NCBI GenBank assembly: GCA_030220185.1
Contig: JASPKZ010005708.1
Coordinates: 301,501-365,500 of the forward strand
DNA length: 64,000 bases
Direction: 5' to 3'
Origin: Diploptera punctata
Lineage: Eukaryota > Arthropoda > Insecta > Blattodea > Blaberidae
Below the pieces are notes generated by a model, which was not told where the DNA came from, searched no databases, and saw only the letters and a list, made by a program, of their open reading frames with translations. Positions 1 to 11,167 of the stretch are shown here, in pieces. A program made the position numbers and the translations under genes. Position 1 is the stretch's first letter. Each line of letters begins with the position of its first letter.

Positions 1-1249
1 CTACATATTATTTCAACAGAACAACCATAAAGTAAGCTATAAAAGAAATGGTAGAAAATAAACATTCTCCTATCTAAAAATATCAGTTCTTTTGCTGAAA
101 TAAAAAAATTATAAAACAAGTACCGTACTTATAACTAAATATTCCTTTATTGTTTTTTTTAAGTTTTAATTAATGTAATATGTTTTCAGTCTCAAGTACA
201 CATTCTGGGGTTCAAGTTACAATATATATATATAGTAATAGATATATTATAATATATATTCAATACTGGTTGGTTAGCCGGCGATAGCAGAAGGTTATCT
301 ATTGGGGGCTTGCTCTGGCTTACGTAACTTTACACTCGCTCTAATTAACACCGTCTTTTCAGAGGTTGACCAAGATATAGATAAAGTCTGAAGAACAAGT
401 TAAGGAGAATGTCTAGAAAAGGATAATTCAATGGATGGAAATTATGGAAGAGTAGACATGGAATAAACATGATAGATAGAGAATCTTATCCAAAACTTGA
501 TCCCAGAACAATGACAGGTGGCTAGATGAAGAATAATAATTCAATATAATTATGTCAAAGATATGGAATCAATGTACCTATCACTAAAAAAAATAAGTTA
601 CTTAAAATCGTATTATTTCTAACATTATACAAAAGCATGTTTGCCCCCTAAAATTTCTGTACGCACTATATAGGCTAACAATCATACATAGGAAGATTTT
701 CCACTAGATCACGTAAGTAATGGAACAGTCACATAAGAATCTTGTATTATGCGCAGGAAAAATATTAAGAATTTTAACAAGCATTAGAAATTTTTTATAA
801 AAGTAGGTAATGTAAATAAAAACAAAACCATAACCTAATAATTCCGTAAAAGTAATTTAAGGAATTTTAAAAATTCCGTGACCTAATGGAAACATGAGCC
901 AATTCATATATTTTTAATATTTATTTTAATGCATTTACGTATTAATAATACTTACTAGAAAATATTCTTTTAACAGAAAATTAATTCCTTCTAATTAAAC
1001 AAACAAAAATTGATACACGATGCTCCTACTGTTTTAAAATATGCTGCCAACATAATAGAATAACATATACAGTTTATTATGATATAAATAAAAGAAACTA
1101 GGTATAAAAATTATTCAAAGCTAATATTACAAGGAATAGTTTAAACAAACGTTTTATCAAGATAATGTTTCTACTTAAATTAAGAGTAGGTCAGCTCATT
1201 TCAAATAATAAAAAAAATATTTAATTCAGGGAGTCTGTTGGCTGCACTG
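1..1249. other. No gene seen; AT-rich flank
   Basis: AT-rich sequence with a short (AT)n run near 225-255. Around 430-530 a degraded reading frame (WMEIMEE-like) resembles a minus-strand frame near 48280-48330, which suggests shared LINE-derived debris. Nothing else could be supported. Confidence 0.4.
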
Positions 1250-1431
1250 TCACTGCAGACGAATTTGCTTTTCGACATAGCTACTGAAGCGCCTCCAAGC
1301 GTTGGCAGAAAAAACTAGGCCTGGCATCACTTTTCTGAATTCTACAGAACCATGGGCATCACTCTTCCATTTGCGTTGGCCTGGTCTTGTACCATAAACA
1401 ACCGACCATAGAGAACGAAGGAACCGAGGTT
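1250..1431 (-). CDS. Possible terminal exon of an unrecognised gene
   Basis: Read on the minus strand, this block is open for about 60 codons. It begins just after an AG (complement of 1432-1433) preceded by a modest pyrimidine-rich stretch and ends at a TGA (1250-1252). The peptide looks like a real protein tail: it contains VVYGTRPGQRKWKSDAHGS and AWRRFSSYVEKQIRLQ, with few AT-biased residues, and the DNA is more GC-rich than its surroundings. It would enter in phase 1 from an upstream exon. I do not recognise the family. It could be the last exon of a minus-strand gene or a piece of a mobile element; no upstream exon was identified in 1434-1968. Confidence 0.3.
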
Positions 1432-1970
1432 CTTACAGAGAATATTAGACATATATTAAATATATATACTCTGTGGTTCTTATACAAAATAAAAAAAGTT
1501 ACACTTCAGTTTAACCGGTTTAACCCAGGTATTGACGTAAAAAGGTAATTTATTTTATCTATTTTCTTCAATCTGCAGAATCATTATGATAGTTAAAAAC
1601 ACTGAGATTGACATCAGATATTAATTTGGTCATGCATATTGTCATCTGAACCCGAGCATTGTATTATATTTTTGGATTGTACTTCTATGAGTGAAGTATT
1701 TTGTTAAAACATGAAGTTTGGATGATTCGGAAGTTAGAGCATAGACATGAATGCATATTGTGATTATATGCATTATAAGGTTGGTGGTTTTAGGGCTAAT
1801 CTTAGCCTAATTTTATATCCAAACATTGTAGAATAAAATTTTTTATTATTTCACTCACCTCATACTTCATTGTAGAATAAAGTTGATCGAGAACTATTGA
1901 TGTCACTTTTATTCCGTTCTAAGATTCATATACTGACATGTTTGCTTAAATAGCTGAATAATTTTATGTA

Positions 1971-3214
1971 CGAGGGGTGATCCATATGCTGTAGCCCTGA
2001 CCCACGTAGGATTATTGAGGAAAAAATTATTCTTACCTCATTTTTCCACATAGTCTCCTTGGAGATTGACACACTTTTCTCAGCGGAGCTCCAACATTTC
2101 CGCAGCTTCCTGGAAGAAGGATTGTCCAACCTCTGCAAACCACTGGTTTACAGACAGCATTATCTCATTATCAGATGAAAATTGCTTCCCACATAGGTGC
2201 TCCTTGAGTTTTGGGAATAGCCTGTAGTCGCTGGGGGCCAGATCGGTGTATGGTCCAGCAATTCAAAGCCTGCTGTTGAAATCACAGCCATTGCAACTAA
2301 GGATTTGTGACTTGGGGAGTTGTCTTGATGAAGAAGGGCTTTTCGACTTAATTTGCCATGGTGTTTTCTCTTTGATAGCATCTCGCAATTTATTAATTAA
2401 ATCTGCATAATAAAGGCCTGCAAATAGTCTACCATAATAACACCTTGGGCATCCCAAAAGACAGAGAGCAGCACCTTGCCTGGTGATGGGAGCACCTTGA
2501 ATTTTTTCGGGGCTGGTGAACTCTTGTTTCCACTCCATACTTTGAATTTTGGTTTTAGGGTCATAGTGGTGGACCCATGTCTCATCTAAAGTCACATACC
2601 TCTCAATAAATAATGTTTTATCTGCTTTAAAATTAATTAAATGTTGCTCACAAAAAAACTGTTCTTTGTCGTTTTTGAGCCAATGTCAACATTCGAGACG
2701 CCCATTTTGCAATCAATTTTTTCATGACCAATTTCTTTTCCAAAATATTGTGTATACTGTGTCTGATTTTACTCTACTATGTGTCTGATTGTGATTTGTC
2801 GATCTTGCACTTTGTTGATGTTTTCTAGAGTTGTGACAATTCATGGAGGGCCACCACCATGTTCACCTTCACAGGACGATCTTCTACATTTAAATGCATG
2901 AAACTATCTTGTGACTATGCCATAAGACACAGCAGATTACCCCAAAGTTGCCGTCACATCTTAATGAATTTGAGAAGGAGACATTCCCTTCTTCTGAAGG
3001 TATTTAATAATGGCTGTTTGCTCAACCGTCTCCATTCTGTCTTAACACTGCACCTTGTGTCTTTCAAACACCTGTTACGATCGAACACAAACATCCACAG
3101 GCTTGCAACTTGGCATATTGCCAAGTCACATGTTAAAGGCTTGTGTGCCAAGAAATCAGTATTTTTGTTCAACTAGAAATAGGTCAGAGCTACAGCATAG
3201 GGATCAGCCTTCGT
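1971..3214 (-). mobile_element. Mariner transposon, near full length, degraded
   Basis: A 1244-bp element with terminal inverted repeats (left begins CGAGGGGTGATCC, right ends GGATCAGCCTTCG) and a TA duplication at 1969-1970 and 3215-3216, the normal mariner target. On the minus strand the transposase starts near 3035 (METVEQTAIIKYLQKKGMSP, an N-terminal helix-turn-helix) but meets a stop within about 27 codons. Later pieces in other frames carry LDETWVHHYDPKTK (first catalytic Asp), HQDNSPSH (second Asp) and a C-terminal GDYVEK block near 2050. Frameshifts and stops scatter the frame, so the copy is not autonomous. Length is normal for mariner, about 1.25-1.3 kb. Confidence 0.9.
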
Positions 3215-3216
3215 AA

Positions 3217-3792
3217 ATGTATGTACATGTTAAGAATTCAGATCCAAGAATTCTGCAGAGTAGGCTACTTCTAATATTTTAATTTTGGATTCAAATCCCG
3301 GTGGGAAAATTTCCTAATTTCAGCTATAAAACAAATGTCGACAAATTTCGTAATTCAGTATACAGTCACCACAATATATCAGTTTAAAATATCTAATCGA
3401 TAGCATTTCAAATGGAAAAACCGGCCTGCTGCACACCTTGCATCCTCTGGAAATATATATCACTATAAGGCGGTCAAGCACTTATTCCTGCTCGCTCTTC
3501 ATAAGGGAATACGACCACGAGAGAAGGAGAAGTTCCTAGTGTATTTTCGCAATGAGTACAAAGGATGAAGTCATGCAGTATAATTGCCATATAAGAAATG
3601 ATTATGGGAAAAGTCAAGGGTTTATTGGGTGTACAAAAGCCGCATGTTTATCAATAGCCGAAGGCATTCCTTCTTTTATGAATTAAACATATATTATTAT
3701 TATTCTTAGTTTTGTTATTATTATTATATAATATTATTGTTATTGTTATTTATTGTGTTTATTTATTATTTTTTTTTTATCGAAATATAAAT
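3217..3792. other. No gene seen
   Basis: Unique-looking AT-rich sequence ending in (ATT)n-rich low complexity at about 3690-3780. No supported feature. Confidence 0.4.
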
Positions 3793-3805
3793 CTATAAAA
3801 TATTT

Positions 3806-4442
3806 AAGGGGGGCACGCCGTAGCATAGTGGTTAAGGCACTGAGCTACAAGCCGGAGGGTCGTATGGGTTCAAGTACCGGTGGGGTCAGGATTTTTAAAC
3901 TGACCCAAACCCTCTCGGCGGCCACTATGGCCCTGGGGTTTTGACTCAGCCTCTAATGGAAATTAAGTACCAAGACGCGTTGTTCTGGGCTGACAACCCG
4001 GCTGACATCTAAAAGTGCCCGTGATTTGTCTAGAGAAAAAAGTGGGTAGCTTTAACCTTCCCTACTACTCCCAAGGGCGTGTTCGGCGGGTCTATTGTGG
4101 GATCAACTTATCACTTATGGGGGGACACGCCCGTAGAGTAGTGGTTAAGGTGCTGTGTCTACAAGTCGGAAGGTTCTAGGGTTCAAGTCCTTTGGAGGGT
4201 AAGGAGTTTGTAAACTGACCACCAACCTTGGCGCACTCCTCCGTGGGCCTATGGCCCTGGGGTCGACTCAGCCTCTCAACGTAAATGAGTACCAGACTTT
4301 TGTTCTGGGGGTAAAGGCAGCCGTCACGCAGGGCTGGCAACCCGGCTGACATCAAGTGCCGATTGTCTAGAAAAAGTAGGAGCCTTAACCTCCTACTACC
4401 CGAAGGGCCTCCCGAGGCCTGTAGTGGGATTACTTTACTTTA
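3806..4442 (+). repeat. Dimer of tRNA-derived SINEs
   Basis: Two head-to-tail copies of one SINE (about 3808-4118 and 4119-4442). Each starts with a tRNA-like head (GGGGGCACGCC...GTGGTTAAGG, then a B box of GGGTTCAAGT type) followed by a shared body ending GGGATCAACTT or GGGATTACTTT. The pair as a whole is flanked by CTATAAAATATTT at 3793-3805 and 4443-4455, which fits insertion of the dimer as one unit. The copies are clearly diverged from each other. Partial relatives lie at 20385-20645 and 49208-49369. Confidence 0.75.
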
Positions 4443-4455
4443 CTATAAAATATTT

Positions 4456-4776
4456 TAGGATCATTCCATATGAAATCGACATAAATATAACCCAAAAATA
4501 CCAATATTATCATTGGGATATGTCTATTACTATTGGTGAAACAGAATAGTCAACTTACGACAAATGACTAATACAAAAAAAAGATGAACATCTGTGTCAT
4601 TTCCAGTTATTATTAATATTAAAAAAATATCTCTCATTATAAGGCTCAGTCGTTATTTCACCAAACTAAGGAAGAAGAAAAAATCTATAAAACTTTATAT
4701 AATTTTTGTAAACTAAACATAGCTTTTTTAATGTTTTTATCATTAATTTAACACTTCTCACTGAAGGATAAATTAT
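4456..4776. other. No gene seen
   Basis: AT-rich intergenic or 5' flanking sequence without a supported feature. Confidence 0.4.
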
Positions 4777-4886
4777 ATTTGAAGAGAAAAATTATATGCT
4801 CAGACTGGGGTTTGAACCCAGGCCTGGAAAGCCAAAGGTCCTGGGTTCAAATCCAGTCTGAGCATATAATTTTTCTCTTCAAATAT
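4777..4886. repeat. Palindrome made of two tRNA-like 3' halves
   Basis: An inverted repeat: the left arm is the complement of a tRNA-like 3' half and the right arm is the same half on the + strand (GCCTGGAAAGCC...GGGTTCAAATCC...TGAGCA). Both arms end in the GAGAAAAAT/ATTTTTCTC border that also frames the other tRNA-like repeats here. The 5' half of the tRNA-like fold is missing, so no cloverleaf is possible. Confidence 0.7.
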
Positions 4887-5300
4887 AAACATAACTAACT
4901 TACTCATTGTGATCTAACCTATCAAAATGTAAAGAAATATGTGTCTAACAAATTGAACTGTGCTACTTTTCAAGTAGATGTGTCTGGTAAACATGCACGC
5001 TAAATTAGCCATAGGAATGAGTAAAAATGTTTTGCTATAGCAGAAAAGTAATTTTGCTATACCAGAAAAGTTGGTTGGTTGGTTGGTATCTAATGTCGAG
5101 CACTTGATAATGAAATCATTCGCTCTCTTGCACTCCAATATTTAGCAGAAAGGCTGGTCTCTTCTACAAAAGCTGGACAACGGAGGAGATGGTTTCTTTC
5201 CATATCTTCATTTAAATTGCAAAAAGGGCATTTAGGTGAATCTGTTATGCCAATTCTGTGTAGGTGTTTATATTGGAGTACAATAAACTAGTTGTAACCG
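4887..5300. other. No gene seen
   Basis: AT-rich sequence with a short GGTT tandem at about 5073-5086. Nothing else supported. Confidence 0.4.
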
Positions 5301-5640
5301 TTTAGTAGTAGGCACCACATGTGGTGGTTACGTCACCCATTGAGAGAAAGTAGGTATAGGAAGGAAGGAGAAATGAACCCCTAGGCCTCGAGTACTCTAA
5401 TACCATCAGGGTCGAAAGAAACAAGAGGTCAGTCAAGGGAGACTGGATAGAAAAGTTGAAAGAGGGAATTGGTATGGGGAGGAGAAGTAATACCAATTCG
5501 TTCAAAAAAGAAAAACTCACCAAGCTGACCAGTGCTTGTTGGTGAGTAGCCCTTCCCTTTCGTTCATCATGCATAAGCATGATTACTAACAGCTGCACCA
5601 CGAGAAGGTGAGGGATTGGACACTAGGTTACTGTCCAGGT
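5301..5640. repeat. Unclassified GC-richer repeat-like block
   Basis: This block is visibly richer in G and C than its flanks and has a TGCACCACGAG motif that recurs near 18050, followed in both places by AGGTGAGG-like sequence. It is probably an interspersed repeat, but neither ends nor a duplication could be fixed. The open frames in it look incidental. Confidence 0.3.
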
Positions 5641-6069
5641 CGGTTCCTTTAAGCCTTCAATGGAAGGAATTAAAGGGTCTCCTCTCTGTTAAAAACAGTA
5701 GCCTTTCCGCAGCCATACCAGAAAAAGTAAATGAACATGTCGGCAACATGAGATACCTATTGATATGGTTAGTAATTAGTGGCTTGTTTCAAAATTCGTA
5801 GGTGATCATCATTAGTTTAGCCAAAATAAAGTTATATGTATATATGATCATCATCATCCAAAAAAATGGTATATAATTCATTTGCATTAAACACATGACA
5901 AAACTATTGGGAATTTTAAAAATTTGACTTGGCCTTGTTTTTCAAACTTTCTCTCAATTCTATTTTAGTGCATTTAACATACTTGTATTATATTACTATT
6001 GTCACATGTTGAAAAAACTGTAAATATTGTAATTTTCAAATTTTGATCTTTAATATCTTTACTTCACAG

Positions 6070-6230
6070 GTGTATTATCTACAGAGTATATGAAGCCATC
6101 AAATGAAACTTACTGGTCTTTACCATTTCTATTGGGTTGTGTGTCTTTGTCAGTAGCAATTCATTGGTTAATTGTTAACTTTATTGGATCAATGTGGACT
6201 CGACGTTTGCGGCATAAGTTGAAGGGAAAG
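6070..6230 (+). CDS. DHRS7B: DHRS7B-like short-chain dehydrogenase, first coding exon found (membrane anchor)
   Basis: This exon opens after TTCACAG and ends at AAG|GTGAAG. The first ATG is at 6090 and gives 47 codons: a short polar start, a hydrophobic segment at residues 11-33 that should span the membrane, then a basic RRLRHKLKGK stretch. The exon is also open upstream of the ATG in the same frame, so the start could lie in an unseen upstream exon. The whole protein is a classical SDR of about 315 residues, close to human DHRS7B. In mammals that family member (PexRAP) reduces acyl/alkyl-dihydroxyacetone phosphate with NADPH in ether-lipid synthesis and is anchored in ER/peroxisome membranes; the same role here is inferred. 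The intron that follows is 10.1 kb, phase 0, and full of transposons. Confidence 0.82.
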
Positions 6231-6435
6231 GTGAAGTATTTTAACAGGGATTTGGTTATGTAATCATATTGTATTTCTTATTAATTATTATTGAAACATG
6301 GATTGTCTTAAGACAATATCAGTTGAGACATATTTAGAAGATATCAGATTTAAATCCTTGGGATGAACAACTTGACTGGGAAATTTCCCTGAGTTTTTTT
6401 TTTACTACAAGCAATTGTTAGGTAGGAATTTCTTT

Positions 6436-6996
6436 TTATATATTAAATTTGGGAATTTTTAACATTATGAGGTTCAATTAATAATAATTAAATGAATCGT
6501 GATGTTTTCTTACCTCATACATCTATGTTTCTTTTAACACAGCACTGCAGTATCGGCGACACTTTGTCGTCTCGTCAGCTGTTTTCACGACTGTCAATTT
6601 TTTCTCCTTTTTGCCGGTAATTATCTAGACTACCATCTAGTGTTCTTTTGAAGGAATTCCTCTTCAAACTGCCATCTGGTGTTATTTTGAATGAATCATT
6701 TCCTAAACTGCTATCTGTTGTATTTTTGAAGAACTTTGTAATCAAGCTTGGTTCTTCCGGAATCTCAAAGTTCATAGTTCTAGTATGGTTTTTTTTGAAT
6801 ATATATTTTTTCCCAAACTGTTAAATCCAAAGGTTTAGATAGATGTTTTAAAAGTTTTGCTTCTTTTTCAATCCTATGATGCTCTAATAAACTATGTGCT
6901 GCTGATTTTTCAATTTCTCCGTTCTTCATGTTTCTGAAGTGCTCTTTTTTACATAGATGTATGAGGTAAGAAAACATCACGATTCATTTAATTATT
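6436..6996 (-). mobile_element. Penelope-like fragment with GIY-YIG tail, 12-bp TSD
   Basis: Flanked by an exact 12-bp duplication, AGGAATTTCTTT, at 6424-6435 and 6997-7008. The ends carry an inverted repeat (GATGTTTTCTTACCTCATA and its complement near 6965). On the minus strand two frames, 6980-6780 and 6775-6575, give GEIEKSAAHSLLEHHRIEKEAK, LTVWEKIYIQKK and MNFEIPEEPSLITKF. These match the downstream part of the GIY-YIG endonuclease of other PLE copies in this window. RT and the GIY core are missing. It sits in the first intron of the DHRS7B-like gene. Confidence 0.75.
6540..6580 (-). ncRNA. Degenerate hammerhead-like motif
   Basis: Minus strand: CUGACGA (6572-6578), stem II CGACA/UGUCG, then GAU instead of GAA, then palindromic ACUGCAGU. 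The base after stem III is G rather than H, so cleavage is unlikely. Confidence 0.4.
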
Positions 6997-7060
6997 AGGA
7001 ATTTCTTTGCTATGAATTATTTTATCATGATGATTATAATTTCTTTAATTTTTTTATATA

Positions 7061-8001
7061 CGAGGGTTGAATGAAAAGTAATGCCTCCACCTTCGTTACT
7101 CCTCAACAGATGGCAGCACAGGTATGCGGCAGGTACTGGCTTGTTGCATAGCCTCTTCTCTACAGTTCCAGTTGGTGGAAAGCCTTAGCATTGAACGGTT
7201 GTATTGTTACAGTGTAAAGTATGGAACCCTGCACAGATGGTCAGTCAATACGATTTAAGCAACGTGCAGTCATTGAATTCTTGACAGCAGAAGGTGTCAC
7301 CCCAAAGGAGATTCATCAGAGAATGAAATCACTTTATGGTGGTTGTGTTGATGTGAGTACTGTGCGTCGTTGGGCGAGTAAGTTTACAGATGTTGTGGTG
7401 GGAACATCTGACTTGTTTGACAAACAAAGAGTTGGACGTCCTGTGACAGCGACCACCGAGTTTCACAAGCAAAATGTTGACAGATTGATTCAGGGCGATC
7501 GTCGTATCACTCAAGAGAGAAATTGCAAGCACAATCGGCATTTCACAACAACGTGTGGGTCACATTATTGCTTTGCTTAGCTATCGGAAGATCTGTGTAC
7601 GATGGGTACCCCACACACAGCATGTGCCACCACAACAGAACTGAATCTCACCACTGTACGGCATCCTCCATACAGTCCAGATTTAGCACCGTCTGACTTC
7701 CATCTGTTCATGATAATGAAACATGATCTGCGGGGACATCATTATGCTTCTGATAAAGACATTGAGAGAACTGTGAGACTGTGGTTGCAGAAACAGAGTG
7801 TCGACTTCTTCTGTGATGGCTTCAGAAAACTTGTTCATCGTTGGCAGAAATGTATCCAATTGGCTGGTGATTATGTGGAAAAGTGAATATTGGAAATTGA
7901 AGATCACATTCTAAGGATTATTTCTGCGTTTGATTTATTAAAATATTCCCATCCAAGCCCAAGTAACGAAGGTGGAGGCATTACTTTTCATTCAACCCTT
8001 G
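7061..8001 (+). mobile_element. Mariner transposon, internally deleted
   Basis: A 941-bp element with inverted ends (CGAGGGTTGAATGAAAAGTA and its complement) and TA at 7059-7060 and 8002-8003. The frame 7221-7580 encodes a normal N-terminal domain: RAVIEFLTAEGVTPKEIHQR, an HTH, then VGRPVTATTE linker sequence. The frame 7602-7886 resumes at YSPDLAPSDFHLF (third catalytic Asp region) and runs to GDYVEK at the natural C-terminus. The segment with the first two catalytic Asp residues is gone, so it cannot encode active transposase. Its ends are intact. This is a different mariner lineage from the one at 1971-3214. Confidence 0.9.
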
Positions 8002-8254
8002 TAAATAAAAATAGTAAATTTTTCTTATACTAATGTTGAAAGGAATGTTTCTGGGCCCAGAAGAATTTCTCTCATAGTATCCACAATCATTGCTTATTTT
8101 ATAAAACTGTAATATAGAGAATGTCCGAGACAAAACTACCAATAAGAAACTTCAGTAACTCACAATATTATTGATGGATGAAAATGCTGTTTATGGCAAA
8201 TGACAGAGGGACTTCCAAAGTTTCGGATGGATATTATTAAATTTCTATGTATAC

Positions 8255-8500
8255 ACCTCTTGTAGCATGACAGATGTTCAGGCAATATTCAAGTTCTCGC
8301 CATGTGTTTCCAACATCTCTTGAGTGATAGTTGCACAAGTAACTACAATTCTCCGATGCAAATCCTCCATATTCGCCACTGGAGTCCTGTATTCAATGTT
8401 CTATGTATCCCCAATAAAATGAGTCCAGTGAGGTTAGATCTGGCAGGCCATGGTGTAGGGTCCACCATGACCAATCCATCGCTGAAGAAAGCAGCCATCC
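8255..8500 (-). pseudogene. C-terminal fragment of an insect DDE transposase
   Basis: Minus-strand frames read FLQRWIGHGGP, then (with shifts) a NLTGLIF-like piece, then YRTPVANMEDLHRRI and ITQEMLETHGENL. This matches the tail of a widespread insect transposase group whose C-terminus reads RWIGRGGP, PPRSPDLTPLDFFLWG, YRTPV. Several frameshifts are present. The likely N-terminal part of the same copy is at 10267-10560; the two are separated by repeat R and a LINE fragment. Confidence 0.5.
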
Positions 8501-8692
8501 AAATGATATCTAACATAATAATAATAATAATATAATAATAATAGCTTTATTTTACCTGGCAGAGTTAAGGCCTTAAGGCCTTGTCTACCACTCAACATAT
8601 GATACAAAGTGAGGAGGAGTTCCATCTTGGAAAATATATCCTTGAGAAAATGGCATCATTTTGCAGCTTACCAAGATACGCATTTCCATTGA

Positions 8693-9866
8693 CTATTTAA
8701 CTCATGCCCCAAATGGGACTCAATGGCCAATCACGTTTCAATGATTTCTGTTTTACAACCAATCAGAGTCATGTTTCACGAAATATTTATCAGTGTTATA
8801 ATTACCATATTAAAGATGGCTCCTCCTTTTTTAATATTCTGAACAGGTCTGACCATTATTTTGCAGTGACTGAGCCTGTGAGAAATACGGCTACCAGATT
8901 GTATATATAATGCATGAATGTCAACACATGCCACATGCGGGAGTTAATATAAAAACATTTGTAGCAATTGATTATATTGTATTGTAAGCCTATGTTTTCC
9001 CTTTAGAGAGATTTAGGCGCTCTCCCCCTACAAGGAAGAATTTGAACCATACTTATTTAGTTACACTTGTTTTCGTATAGATGTCATTTTGAGTGGCACG
9101 TGGTCAGCGTTCCGCCTCATACTGACATCTAGGAAACCAAGGTAGTACTAGGACGGGAAAATTCGGTAAATTTTACTTAGATGCCTTTTCATTTGGGCTT
9201 AAGGATTTTTTACGAGCCTGAAAATCTTCAGACTCGGGACCCACAGCTTAAAGTCCCTCCCGGAGAACTTGCTCCTTGGATTTTTCTGTCCTAAAAAATC
9301 CATCGACCCCGGCCGGGTTTGAACCCGCGACCCTCGGGGCCAGAGGCAAGGAGCATAACCACTAGTCCACCGCGGCCGACAGCAATTGATTATACCACCA
9401 AAAAAAGAAACCACTGTTTGCACTTTCTTAAATGTATTTTTTCCCAGGTAACAATCCAGAAAAATATAATTGTCATATTTACATCATACGACATCAGAAA
9501 TGAATTAATATACAGTTTGATGTGTTTCATTTTTTCTCCACTAGAGAGCATTCTTACAATATTGCATTCCTTTGGCAATAAATAGTATGATCTGGTTGCA
9601 GCGATAAACAAAAGAAGTAGATGAAGCGTACCTATCGTTTCTCATTTGTTTTCAAACATCACCATTTACATTAAATATGTAAATATTTTAAAATAACTAT
9701 AGTTAAATAATGATTTGTGAGTAAACAGCTTAATTTTATTCGTTAAATAGTCCTAACAAATGCCACTCTTGATTTCCACATTATCTAGATAAATTCACTC
9801 CTCACTTCGTGAGTCGTGAATTTATCGATAATTTGGAAATCACTCGTGGCATTACTTATGATAATA
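8693..9866 (+). repeat. Repeat R, copy 1, split by a SINE
   Basis: A family of about 750 bp, here enlarged by a 401-bp SINE. It begins CTATTTAACTCATGCCCC and ends GGCATTACTTATGATAA. The last 110 bp fold into an imperfect hairpin (GATTTCCA...TGGAAATC) with an inner arm around GACTCAC/GTGAGTC. Other copies are at 28004-28954, 37063-37817 and, reversed, 19233-21704. The similar 70-90-residue frames in the copies follow from repeat identity and are not evidence of a protein. Confidence 0.75.
8980..9380 (-). repeat. tRNA-derived SINE inside repeat R
   Basis: The minus-strand head CGGCCGCGGTGGACTAGTGG starts near 9380 with an A-box-like region and B box GGTTCAAACCC; the tail is an ATACA-type repeat at about 8980. 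Flanked by AGCAATTGATTATA at 8966-8979 and 9381-9394, a clean 14-bp duplication of repeat R sequence, confirmed by uninterrupted R copies. Confidence 0.85.
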
Positions 9867-9876
9867 TTTTCTACAA

Positions 9877-10253
9877 CTCACAAGACCAGTACTATTAAGA
9901 TATGGTAGTGAAGCATGGACATTACGAAGAAGAGATGAAAGCCAAATAACAGCAAATGGGATGTGATTTATGTTCCGTACAGCAGGCTACACAGAGTGGG
10001 ACCATAAAAGAAATGAGGAAATTATGGAAGAGTTGGATGTAGAACCCATTCTTCATCATATACAAAACTACCAGAACAACTGGAAAGCCCATCTTCAACT
10101 AATGCTGTCTCATAGAATTCCAAAAGCCATACTTCGCTACTGCCCCCAAGGCAAAAGATTGCTGGGACGTCCAAAAAAAGCGCTGGATGGAAAATTCCTC
10201 TTTGAGACTGTAACAGGCCACACGGCCTAATACATGCATGGATGATGATGATG
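9877..10253 (+). mobile_element. LINE 3' end with GAT tail
   Basis: A 5'-truncated non-LTR retrotransposon. It encodes the region after the reverse transcriptase: YGSEAWTLRRRDES, then FRTAGYTEWDHKRNEEIMEEL, then GKRLLGRPKKALDG, and ends in (GAT)n. Flanked by ATATTTTCTACAA at 9864-9876 and 10254-10266. A second copy of the same family lies reversed at 31620-31987, and a short tail piece at 17805-17895. Confidence 0.85.
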
Positions 10254-10266
10254 ATATTTTCTACAA

Positions 10267-10560
10267 ACAAGAATAGAACAATCACAGTGTAATCTATAAG
10301 CATCCACCAAACATTGATCTTAGGGCTGTCTCTTTCCAACTTCCTCACTGCATGTAGATTTTCCTATCCTCAGATGCAGCAATTATGTTTGCTGCTGATT
10401 CCAGAAACATGAAATGTGGACTCATCAGATATCCATTTTTGATCTCTATTTTCAACTGTATATCAATAGCAAACTGATATCTTGCAGGCAAGTCACTTAG
10501 TTTCAGTTTTTGCACCAGTTGAATTTTGTATGCATGAAGACAATCTTACAAAGAACATTG
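10267..10560 (-). pseudogene. N-terminal/middle fragment of an insect DDE transposase
   Basis: Minus-strand pieces read LPARYQFAIDIQLKIE, then MSPHFMFLESAANIIAASED and, with a stop between, HAVRKLERDSPKINVW. This resembles FSDESxFHLSGxVNxxN and ENPHAxxExERDSPKVNVWC of the same group as 8255-8500. The order and strand fit one old copy interrupted by later insertions. Confidence 0.45.
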
Positions 10561-10988
10561 TGAATTGTTGATTTTGGAAGTGCTATTTCGCTTGTGGCAC
10601 AGTGAAAAGACTTACTTCACTGCTTTAGAAAGCCTGTTGAATTGTGTTGACCTGTAGCTCTATCACTTTCTTCCCACATGGTAATCTCTCTAAAAGAGAA
10701 CCGGTTCTCAAGATGATTTCTATGCCAAGCTGTTATGTCTCTCTCTCTAGTGGTTGCTACTCAGGCCACTGTTGTTTAAAACTTCTCTGCACTAATCACC
10801 AGAAACTTGAATTCGGCAAGCCAATAAAATTCATGAACTTTTTGTTGTACTGTAAACTCCATTTAATTACAATTATGTCAGCAACAATGACTAAATGTTG
10901 TAAACATCATACATAAAATTTAAAATCTCCCTTTTTCATTTGCCAAAATTTTATTTTCATATCTGCATTAGTACACAAGTTATTAAAC
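10561..10988. other. No gene seen
   Basis: Possibly further upstream remnants of the transposase at 10267-10560, but no convincing motif. Confidence 0.3.
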
Positions 10989-11052
10989 TTTCTTATTGGT
11001 AGTAATAAAAGATTCCGGGCTATGTGGCCGTGGTCTATAACTGGCGTTACTT

Positions 11053-11093
11053 CCAGACGTTTCTCCCTCAACTGCGGAGGGCATCTTCAGTGG
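11053..11093 (-). ncRNA. Hammerhead-like motif, family B left block
   Basis: Minus strand: stem I CCA/UGG, core CUGAAGA, one extra U, stem II GCCCUC with loop CGCAGUU and GAGGGA, GAAA, stem III palindrome ACGU, cleavage base C. Confidence 0.7.
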
Positions 11094-11167
11094 CGAGCGC
11101 TTCCAGCTGTTGCTTCCCTGTCGTAGACTCGACTGTGAATGAACAGCAGAAAGCTGGACGCTCTTAT

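Noticed and set aside
5302..5601. 99-codon minus-strand frame as a gene
   Set aside because: It lies in a repeat-like block and shows no domain or splice context.
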